NCBI GenBank assembly: GCA_964522515.1
Contig: CAZFWC010000022.1
Coordinates: 1 to 10,913 of the forward strand
DNA length: 10,913 nucleotides
DNA from: CAYNCE01 sp964522515
GTDB lineage: Bacteria; Patescibacteriota; Patescibacteriia; UBA2196
Direction of reading: 5' to 3'
Shown here: one piece after another, positions 6,308 through 10,913 of the stretch
Numbering within the stretch: position 1 is the first letter of the stretch
How the letters are laid out: every line of letters starts with the position of its first letter
Notes under the pieces: generated by a model
The model's database searches: none
Told to the model about the DNA's origin: nothing
Seen by the model: the letters and a program-made list of their open reading frames with translations, nothing else
Made by a program: the position numbers and the translations under genes

Positions 6308-6649
6308 TTACCCGTTCACCATCACAATCACAACTCCCCAAATTAATAAAACAATTTGACAAATTAATGCTGTGATTATTAAAAAGTGCGCAAGCAATTT
6401 ATCTTTTTTATAAATAATTTTAGCTAAAACAAAATTTAAAATAATAATTAACAAACCAATTAGAGAAAAATTAAAAACAGAGTACCAATTTCCAATTAAA
6501 TTAATTCCAACATAAATATTGTATCGCAAAATTAAAGGCTCAATTTGAATTGGTATTCTAAAATAAAACAAAACCCACAATAAAATATTTAATATTAAAC
6601 TTGCGATTAAATTGTATTTAATAATTTTATCTTTAAAATAAAATATCAT
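6308..6649 (-). CDS. Small three-TM membrane protein (113 aa)
   Basis: Three hydrophobic segments are clear: about residues 12-30, 58-80 and 88-111. Between the first two is an extramembrane stretch with PLILRYNIYVGINLIGNWY, which looks conserved. From memory, small uncharacterised CPR membrane proteins carry a similar YNIYxGIxLIG motif; I cannot check this. There is no catalytic motif. It is the first gene of the cofE-uppS operon, with only 8 nt to the next start, so a role tied to the envelope or to the CofE-like enzyme is possible. The start ATG 6649 lacks an SD, and a palindromic repeat begins 11 nt upstream. Confidence 0.72.
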   Translation of the reverse strand: MIFYFKDKIIKYNLIASLILNILLWVLFYFRIPIQIEPLILRYNIYVGINLIGNWYSVFNFSLIGLLIIILNFVLAKIIYKKDKLLAHFLIITALICQIVLLIWGVVIVMVNG

Positions 6650-6660
6650 ATTTTTTAAAT

Positions 6661-6783
6661 GTTGGCTCGATCCCTCTTGGGTGGAGCCTATTTGTTATTT
6701 CAGTAAAAACTTTATTTAGTGGTTTGAACACGATGGCTCCCTGCCTACCGGACAGGCAGGCACGCGTGAGCGATGGAGCCAAC
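6661..6783. repeat. Compound palindromic repeat between divergent operons
   Basis: The ends GTTGGCTC (6661-6668) and GAGCCAAC (6776-6783) are inverted copies. The left unit folds through GGCTC (6664-6668) and GAGCC (6684-6688). The right unit pairs TGGCTCC (6734-6740) with GGAGCCA (6775-6781). It encloses the hairpin CCTGCCT-AGGCAGG (6740-6760) and the palindrome CACGCGTG (6761-6768). About 45 nt of AT-rich DNA lies between the two units. Terminal inverted repeats and GC-rich content suggest a small non-autonomous mobile repeat, but no target duplication is evident. An 18-nt part (6671-6688) recurs inverted at 10896-10913. Confidence 0.75.
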
Positions 6784-6822
6784 CTACTTTTTCACTTAAT
6801 TTTATTTTATCATCAAAACCAC

Positions 6823-6851
6823 TTGTTTGCAATTAATTTTTATTATATAAT
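6823..6851 (+). promoter_or_regulatory. pilB promoter
   Basis: TTGTTT (6823-6828), a 17-nt spacer and TATAAT (6846-6851) give a start near 6858 and a leader of about 27 nt. The -10 lies in ATTATATAAT (6842-6851), the palindrome also seen upstream of dprA. The minus-strand TATAAT could serve the 6649 operon but lacks a good -35. Confidence 0.6.
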
Positions 6852-6884
6852 TAAAGTTGAAAACTTAAATAACTTTTTACCCTA

Positions 6885-8630
6885 ATGCTCGATTCAAAAA
6901 AAATAAAATCAATCCTAATTAAAAGTAAAATCATTTCTGAAAAAGAATATAAAGAATATAAGAAAAAAACAAGAGAAAAAAATATTGATTTACTTAAATT
7001 TTTAATTAGCGAAAAAATTACATCAGAACAAACTGTTTACGAGGCAATCGCAAAAAATTTGCGCTTGCCTTTTATTGATTTAAAAAATGAAACAATCCGT
7101 AAAGATATTTTAAATTTTATTCCAGAGCCAATTGCTGTTTCACATCAAATAATCGCGTTTGACAAAGATGAAAAAAAAATAAAAATCGCAACTTTGGATC
7201 CAGAAGATTTACAAACTTTTGATTTTATAAAAAAGAAAACTAATTTGGATTTAGATATTTATATTACAACTCCAGAAAGTATTCAAGAAATTTTAAAACA
7301 ATACCACAAAGGGCTTGAAGCTGAATTTCAAGATATTGAAAAAAAACAGCAAGAAGTTCAAAAAGAAAAAGAAAAAGACTCTGGAGGAAAAAAATTAAAA
7401 GAATTAGCGCAAGACTTACCAATTATTCGCATTGTGGACACTTTTTTAGAATACGCAATTTTTGAAAGCGCTTCTGATATTCACATTGAACCTTTAGAAA
7501 AAGAAGTAACTGTGCGATACAGAGTGGATGGTATTTTGCGAAAAGTAATGACTTTACCTAAAAAAACTTTGCCTGGAATTGTCGCAAGAATTAAAATTTT
7601 ATCTAATTTAAAATTAGACGAGCACCGTCTACCTCAAGACGGCAGATTTAAAATTCAAACTGACGATTACAAAATATCTTTTCGTGTTTCAATAATTCCT
7701 GTTTTTGATGGTGAAAAAGTTGTGATGCGTTTGTTAAATGAATCAAGCAAAATTTTAACTTTAGAAGAACTTGGTTTGCAGGAAAAAGTTTTTAAAATAG
7801 TAAAACGAAATATTGCAAAACCAAACGGAATGATTTTAGTAACTGGTCCAACTGGTTCTGGAAAAACAACAACACTTTATACAATTTTAAATATGCTAAA
7901 TAAACCAGGAACAAATATTACAACAATTGAAGATCCAATTGAATACAGAATGCAAGGTGTAAATCAATCACAAATTAATCCAAAAATTGGCTACTCGTTT
8001 GCGTCTGGTTTAAGATCTTTTTTGCGTCAAGATCCTGATATAATTATGGTTGGAGAAATTAGAGATAACGAAACCGCTGATATTGCTGTTAACGCGGCAA
8101 TGACTGGGCATTTGGTTTTATCAACTTTACACACAAACGACGCCGCAACAACTCTTCCGCGATTAGATGATATGAAAATTGAACCGTTTTTAATTGCTTC
8201 AACTGTTAATATTATTGTTGCGCAAAGATTAGTTAGAAAAATTTGTAAACAATGCATAATGTCTTATAAAATTGACAAAAAAATAGAACAAGAATTAGAA
8301 AAACATTTTAATGTTTCAGAATTAATTAACGCGTTAGCACAACACGGCATTGTAAAATCAAACAAAGAAAAACTTTCTTCAATGCTTTTTTACAAAGGAA
8401 AAGGATGCAAACATTGTGGTAATTCTGGATACAAAGGAAGAATTGGAATTTATGAAGCTTTAGAAGTTGATGAAAAAATGGCTGAATTAATTTTAAAACG
8501 CGCTTCTGCTGAAGAAATTAATAAATCAGCTAAAGAAAAAGGAATGATTAGTTTGTTGCAAGATGGATTTATAAAAATGAAACAAGGAATTACAACAATT
8601 GAAGAAATTTTAAGAGTAACAAAAGAATAA
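6885..8630 (+). CDS. pilB: Type IV pilus assembly ATPase PilB (GspE/PulE family)
   Basis: PilB is the cytoplasmic hexameric motor that powers polymerisation of type IV pili. The 581-aa protein has the full family layout. An N-terminal MshEN-type domain covers about 1-140, and a Lys/Glu-rich linker covers about 145-170. Next come ASDIHIEP (196-203), Walker A GPTGSGKT (321-328), the Asp box IEDPIEY (348-354), Walker B DPDIIMVGE (383-391) and the His box GHLVLSTLHTND (408-419). The C-terminal zinc motif has CxxC pairs at 454/457 and 508/511. Length is typical for PilB. The start ATG 6885 lacks an SD, but the promoter gives a short leader. Other pilus genes are not in the window. Its nearness to dprA-comEC fits pilus-mediated DNA capture for transformation, though general adhesion or motility is equally possible. 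Confidence 0.95.
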   Translation: MLDSKKIKSILIKSKIISEKEYKEYKKKTREKNIDLLKFLISEKITSEQTVYEAIAKNLRLPFIDLKNETIRKDILNFIPEPIAVSHQIIAFDKDEKKIKIATLDPEDLQTFDFIKKKTNLDLDIYITTPESIQEILKQYHKGLEAEFQDIEKKQQEVQKEKEKDSGGKKLKELAQDLPIIRIVDTFLEYAIFESASDIHIEPLEKEVTVRYRVDGILRKVMTLPKKTLPGIVARIKILSNLKLDEHRLPQDGRFKIQTDDYKISFRVSIIPVFDGEKVVMRLLNESSKILTLEELGLQEKVFKIVKRNIAKPNGMILVTGPTGSGKTTTLYTILNMLNKPGTNITTIEDPIEYRMQGVNQSQINPKIGYSFASGLRSFLRQDPDIIMVGEIRDNETADIAVNAAMTGHLVLSTLHTNDAATTLPRLDDMKIEPFLIASTVNIIVAQRLVRKICKQCIMSYKIDKKIEQELEKHFNVSELINALAQHGIVKSNKEKLSSMLFYKGKGCKHCGNSGYKGRIGIYEALEVDEKMAELILKRASAEEINKSAKEKGMISLLQDGFIKMKQGITTIEEILRVTKE

Positions 8631-8640
8631 ATTTTTCTAG

Positions 8641-8661
8641 CCTGCCTGTCGGCAAGGCAGG
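8641..8661. repeat. CCTGCC-type hairpin repeat after pilB
   Basis: CCTGCC and GGCAGG, with an inner TG/CA pair, enclose a TCGG loop. It agrees with the hairpin at 6740-6760 at 17 of 21 positions, the differences being in the loop and next to it. It starts 10 nt after the pilB stop and is followed by a weak T-rich run (TATTTTT), so it may double as the pilB terminator. Confidence 0.65.
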
Positions 8662-8685
8662 GATCTATTTTTAAAATTTCTAAAT

Positions 8686-8691
8686 TATAAT
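8686..8691 (+). promoter_or_regulatory. Possible -10 element for the HIT gene
   Basis: A perfect TATAAT is present, but no -35 match is seen at 16-18 nt. A start near 8698 would give a leader of about 68 nt that contains the next repeat hairpin. Confidence 0.3.
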
Positions 8692-8704
8692 TCCTAATTT
8701 CTAA

Positions 8705-8734
8705 CCCGCCTGCCAAAGATCACTGGCGGACAGG
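8705..8734. repeat. Repeat hairpin between pilB and the HIT gene
   Basis: CCGCC (8706-8710) pairs with GGCGG (8725-8729), or alternatively CCTG with CAGG. The core CTGCC-AAAGATCACTGG-...-GACAGG matches the right half of the element at 2459-2553. Confidence 0.6.
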
Positions 8735-8765
8735 TAAAATTAAAAATATCCAAAATTAAAAAATT

Positions 8766-9218
8766 ATGAATTGTCTTTTTTGTAAAATTATTAAAAATAA
8801 AATTCCCTGTCACAAAATTTGGGAAGATGAAAATCATTTGGCATTTTTATCAATTTTTCCTAACACAGAAGGTTTTTCTGTTGTAATTCCTAAAAAACAT
8901 TATTCAAGTGACGCTTTTAATCAGTCAGATAAAGTTTTAACAGATTTAATAGTGGCTACAAAAAAAGTTGCTAATTTATTAAAAAAGAAATTAGAAAATG
9001 TTGGTCGAGTTGGTTTAATTATTGAAGGTTTTGGTGTAGATCATTTACACACTAAACTTTTTCCAATGCACGGCACTGCGGATTTAAAAAAAACGCAACC
9101 AATTGAATCTAAAATTGATAAATATTTTGAAGTTTATGAAGGTTATATTTCTTCTCACGATTACAAACAAGCAGATAATAAAAAGTTAAAAAAATTAGCT
9201 AAAAAAATTAGAAATTAA
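8766..9218 (+). CDS. HIT-family protein with a degenerate His triad
   Basis: HIT proteins are cytoplasmic nucleotide hydrolases or transferases that use a His triad and a covalent nucleotidyl-His intermediate. The 150-aa product has the usual N-terminal CLFC (3-6), the strand FPNTEGFSVVIPKKH (31-45) and the active-site stretch VDHLHTKLFPMHG (91-103). By alignment with H-x-H-x-H-x-x-P, the first two His (93, 95) are kept and the third is Lys97. The upstream His usual in G-H-x-L-V-I-P-K is Phe37. The probable nucleophile, His95, is present, so an altered enzyme is more likely than a dead one. A C-terminal Lys-rich tail follows GYISSHD. Start ATG 8766 lacks an SD. The gene lies 135 nt after pilB with two repeats between, so shared transcription is uncertain. 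Confidence 0.85.
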   Translation: MNCLFCKIIKNKIPCHKIWEDENHLAFLSIFPNTEGFSVVIPKKHYSSDAFNQSDKVLTDLIVATKKVANLLKKKLENVGRVGLIIEGFGVDHLHTKLFPMHGTADLKKTQPIESKIDKYFEVYEGYISSHDYKQADNKKLKKLAKKIRN

Positions 9219-9430
9219 AATTTTTTCTATTGTATAGTGAACGCATTTTAAATCCAACCATTTTCTGTTAAAATACAGACATGAAAAATTAATCAAACCC
9301 AGCAAAAAGCGGGACCAGTAAACAAAAGAACCTTATGTCTACAAAAATTAAACTAACACTAAAACAAAAATTGGCCTAATTATTTTTTTCTTACTTTGAT
9401 TAAAAATTTGAGTGAAAAATCGTTTGATTT
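9219..9430. other. Gene-poor stretch with an extended -10, small hairpin and 14-codon ORF
   Basis: On the plus strand an extended -10 (TGT-TAAAAT, -10 at 9269-9274) has no good -35. A small GC hairpin follows: CCC-A-GC, loop AAAAA, GC-GGG (9298-9313). The ORF at 9335-9379 reads MSTKIKLTLKQKLA, a basic start like that of an exported protein. In a neighbouring frame a hydrophobic run, IGLIIFFLL, follows before a stop. This could be a leader, a tiny peptide gene or the remnant of a broken gene. No known RNA family is recognised. Confidence 0.3.
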
Positions 9431-9433
9431 TCA
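9413..9433. terminator. Weak hairpin at the 3' end of rhuM
   Basis: TGAAAAATC and GATTTTCA pair with one bulged A around a GTTT loop. On the plus strand TTTGTTTTTATTTT follows, so it could end the leader transcript. It overlaps the rhuM stop codon on the other strand. Confidence 0.4.
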
Positions 9434-10501
9434 TTTGTTTTTATTTTTTAAAACTTTTTTTACTTCTTTGTCAAAATCAGATTCGTATAATTGATTTTGA
9501 ATCGGTCTGTATTTTTCAAACTCGCTTTCAGCAAACGACTTGGCAACTTCTGCTGTTACTTTTCCTACATTTTCTAAAATTTTTTCATTATTAAATTTCA
9601 AAAAAACATTTAATTTTTCTGACCAATCTTTCATTGTCATTGGAATTCCTTTTTCAGCTTGATGTTCTGCGTAGTCAAGATACATTGATACAATACGATT
9701 TAAAATTTTTATTTCTTTTTTTTGAAGATAATTTTTAGCAATTAAAACATCTGATTTTAAAATTTTTCCGCGCGGAGCTTTTTTCCAAACTGTAAGCCCC
9801 ATATAATTTTTTTTAGAATCAGCTCTTTTTATAATAAGTTCAGAAGCAGTGTTTCCGTGTGTTGCAAAATGAAGTTTATTTTGAACAGTAGCAAAAAATG
9901 TTTTTGTGTTTTTAGAATTTGCATCGTAATCCATTGCTGTTGCATAAATATCTGTAATTTGTTGATAAAAATTTCTTTCGCTTTCTCTAATATCTCGGAT
10001 TTCAAGAATTAAATCCTGAAAATATTGCTTGCTCAAATACGCACCGTTTTTTAATCGTTCGTTGTCTAAAATGTAACCTTTTACTGTGTAATTTTTTAAA
10101 ACCTTTGTTGCCCATTTTCTAAAATCTGTTGCTCTTTGTGAATTTATTCTATAGCCAAGTGAAATAATTGCTTCTAAATTATAATGCTCAACTTCTCTTG
10201 AAACTCCTCTACCACCTTCTTTTTGAACTATTAGGAATTTCCTAATAGTTGCTTTTTGTTCTAATTCTTTTGATAAAAAAATATTTTTTAAATGCTGATT
10301 AATTGTTGGGATTTTTACATCAAAAAGTTTAGCAATTAATTTTTGCGTTAGCCAAACATTTTCATCTTGCACTCGAACTTCAATTCCATCTTCCTGTGCT
10401 TGAGAAGTAAAAATTAAAAATTCCGCAGTACTATTTCTGATTGTTATTTTTTTATCATCTGATTTTGGATTTATTGTTGTAGGAATTGATGTTGCTCTCA
10501 T
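9431..10501 (-). CDS. RhuM-family protein
   Basis: The protein belongs to the RhuM family, named from a Salmonella pathogenicity-island gene; its molecular function is not established. Visible family features are GIEVRVQDENVWLTQKLIAKLFDVKIPTINQHLKNIF (about 39-75, helix-turn-helix-like), ATIRKFLIVQKEGGRGVSREVEHYNLEAIISLGYRINSQRATDFRKWATKVLKNYTVKGYILDNERLKNG (about 84-153), and a long helical C-terminal half. The sequence suggests DNA binding, by inference only. Length (356 aa) is normal, and the first 30 residues are a less conserved extension. Start ATG 10501 is supported by an extended -10 exactly 7 nt upstream, giving a leaderless mRNA. It is the only gene here ending in TGA, and it contains a 25-nt inverted repeat. 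RhuM genes are patchily distributed accessory genes, so transfer is plausible. Confidence 0.88.
   Translation of the reverse strand: MRATSIPTTINPKSDDKKITIRNSTAEFLIFTSQAQEDGIEVRVQDENVWLTQKLIAKLFDVKIPTINQHLKNIFLSKELEQKATIRKFLIVQKEGGRGVSREVEHYNLEAIISLGYRINSQRATDFRKWATKVLKNYTVKGYILDNERLKNGAYLSKQYFQDLILEIRDIRESERNFYQQITDIYATAMDYDANSKNTKTFFATVQNKLHFATHGNTASELIIKRADSKKNYMGLTVWKKAPRGKILKSDVLIAKNYLQKKEIKILNRIVSMYLDYAEHQAEKGIPMTMKDWSEKLNVFLKFNNEKILENVGKVTAEVAKSFAESEFEKYRPIQNQLYESDFDKEVKKVLKNKNK
10226..10250. repeat. 25-nt inverted repeat inside rhuM
   Basis: AACTATTAGGAA (10226-10237) and TTCCTAATAGTT (10239-10250) are perfect inverted copies around one base. The segment encodes TIRKFLIVQ-type residues (about 85-92) in a conserved region, so codon choice and protein conservation may partly explain it. 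Confidence 0.6.
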
Positions 10502-10517
10502 AAATTTAATTTTAGCA
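10502..10517 (-). promoter_or_regulatory. Extended -10 promoter of rhuM
   Basis: The minus strand reads TGC-TAAAAT (10517-10509), 7 nt, then ATG 10501. The layout is identical to that of the MBL gene and predicts a leaderless mRNA. Confidence 0.5.
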
Positions 10518-10531
10518 TAAAATCGGGAAAT

Positions 10532-10563
10532 AAAAAAGGCAATCTTTAAAAAAAGACTGCCTT
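10532..10563 (-). terminator. Terminator of the 55-aa gene
   Basis: On the minus strand AAGGCAGTCTTT pairs with AAAGATTGCCTT through one G-U pair, followed by TTTTTTATTT. On the plus strand the same position would be an A-C mismatch, so the hairpin serves the minus strand. It lies about 20 nt below the stop codon. Confidence 0.8.
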
Positions 10564-10583
10564 GAATTTTCCATCTTTAAAAT

Positions 10584-10751
10584 TTAATTAAATTGTTTTT
10601 TAGACCAAATAATTAACAAAGCTACTAAAGGAAAAGCAACTGCCCAGATTAACCCAGGAATCGTTTCTCCAATTAAAATTCCAAAAATTCCTACTGATTC
10701 AAATAACAAAAAATACGGATTTTTGACTAGTATTTTTATTATTTTTTTCAT
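10584..10751 (-). CDS. 55-aa small membrane protein, unknown function
   Basis: This short gene reads MKKIIKILVKNPYFLLFESVGIFGILIGETIPGLIWAVAFPLVALLIIWSKKQFN when the two halves are joined: a basic N-terminus (residues 1-10), two hydrophobic stretches (about 13-28 and 33-49) and a basic C-terminus. The gene is well supported: AAGGAG (10765-10760) lies 8 nt before ATG 10751, a -10 TATAAT lies further upstream, and an intrinsic terminator follows the TAA. I do not recognise a family. Size and hydrophobicity fit a small membrane regulator, a toxin-like peptide or a small structural membrane protein; nothing decides between these. It is a separate transcription unit just upstream of rhuM, in the same direction. 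Confidence 0.72.
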   Translation of the reverse strand: MKKIIKILVKNPYFLLFESVGIFGILIGETIPGLIWAVAFPLVALLIIWSKKQFN

Positions 10752-10787
10752 TTTTTTGTCTCCTTATTTTAGTTTTAAAAAATACGA

Positions 10788-10793
10788 ATTATA
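10788..10793 (-). promoter_or_regulatory. -10 element of the 55-aa gene
   Basis: TATAAT on the minus strand gives a start near 10781 and a leader of about 30 nt that contains the SD. The -35 region is weak. Confidence 0.4.
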
Positions 10794-10820
10794 AATAAAT
10801 CTAATCACGAATTGATTTTT

Positions 10821-10849
10821 TTGTCAAGGATTGAAAAATATAGTATAAT
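10821..10849 (+). promoter_or_regulatory. Strong promoter directed out of the right edge
   Basis: TTGTCA (10821-10826), a 17-nt spacer and a perfect TATAAT (10844-10849) give a start near 10856. The transcript runs into the repeat at 10896-10913 and possibly an ORF beginning at ATG 10894 (MAPPKR, then the window ends). Confidence 0.65.
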
Positions 10850-10895
10850 AAAAATAGAAAAAAGTTATTAACATTAAAATTAGACTGAACAAAAT

Positions 10896-10913
10896 GGCTC
10901 CACCCAAGAGGGA
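10896..10913. repeat. Inverted copy of the 6671-6688 repeat, cut by the window edge
   Basis: GGCTCCACCCAAGAGGGA is the exact reverse complement of 6671-6688. The window ends inside it, so its full length is unknown. If read from ATG 10894 it would encode APPKR. Confidence 0.75.

Noticed and set aside
6300..6362. Longer cofE-like start at 6362
   Set aside because: It would overlap the preceding gene by about 55 nt, and the added Cys-rich residues are not family-like.
8027..8257. Minus-strand ORF opposite pilB
   Set aside because: It lies entirely antisense to the conserved Walker B and His-box region of pilB.
9298..9334. PreQ1-I riboswitch (CCAGUAAACAAAAG resembles its A-rich tail)
   Set aside because: There is no CUGG arm upstream to form P1, and no queuosine gene follows.
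9412..9594. Plus-strand ORF of 60 codons opposite rhuM
   Set aside because: It is a shadow of rhuM with low-complexity Leu/Phe content and no SD or promoter.
1..10913. CRISPR arrays, tRNA or rRNA genes
   Set aside because: No regularly spaced direct repeats, cloverleaf motifs or rRNA-like stretches were found on either strand.

Overview
The window is very AT-rich, gene-dense DNA from a bacterium. The best guess is a member of the Candidate Phyla Radiation (Patescibacteria). The guess rests on the gene mix: a ComEC split into two genes, an orphan CofE-like glutamate ligase beside UppS, a PilB ATPase and a small YNIY-type membrane protein. It also rests on the mostly Shine-Dalgarno-less starts and on scattered GC-richer palindromic repeats. 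Ten of the eleven complete genes end in TAA and one in TGA. All frames fit genetic code 11. This assignment is an inference, because there is no rRNA or tRNA in the window.

Region 1 (1-3714, minus strand) is a DNA-uptake block read dprA, comEC (channel part), then a separate ComEC-type metallo-beta-lactamase gene. A repeat fills the dprA-comEC gap and a large hairpin fills the comEC-MBL gap. A near-consensus promoter leaves the window at the far left. Region 2 (3715-4558) holds a divergent promoter with a symmetric -10, a small Lys-rich orphan gene with its own SD and terminator, and a candidate structured RNA. That RNA has a 26-bp imperfect closing stem, kept intact by three G-U pairs on the plus strand only, and carries both an SD-like and an anti-SD-like motif. 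Region 3 (4559-6649, minus) is a tight operon: three-TM membrane protein, CofE-like ligase, UppS (8-nt overlap), and a small unknown protein.

Region 4 (6661-6783) is a compound palindromic repeat. After it come pilB (type IV pilus assembly ATPase, plus strand, promoter visible) and a HIT-family gene, with two more repeats between them. Region 5 (9219-10913) holds a short leader with a 14-codon ORF, a RhuM-family gene (minus) with a probably leaderless start, a 55-aa membrane protein with SD and terminator, and a strong outward promoter that runs into an inverted copy of the 6671 repeat.

Functionally, PilB, ComEC, the MBL protein and DprA together suggest natural transformation: pilus-driven DNA capture, transport through the membrane, and handover to recombination. 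UppS supplies the lipid carrier for the cell envelope. The roles of the CofE-like protein, RhuM, the three small orphan proteins and the structured RNA are not known.
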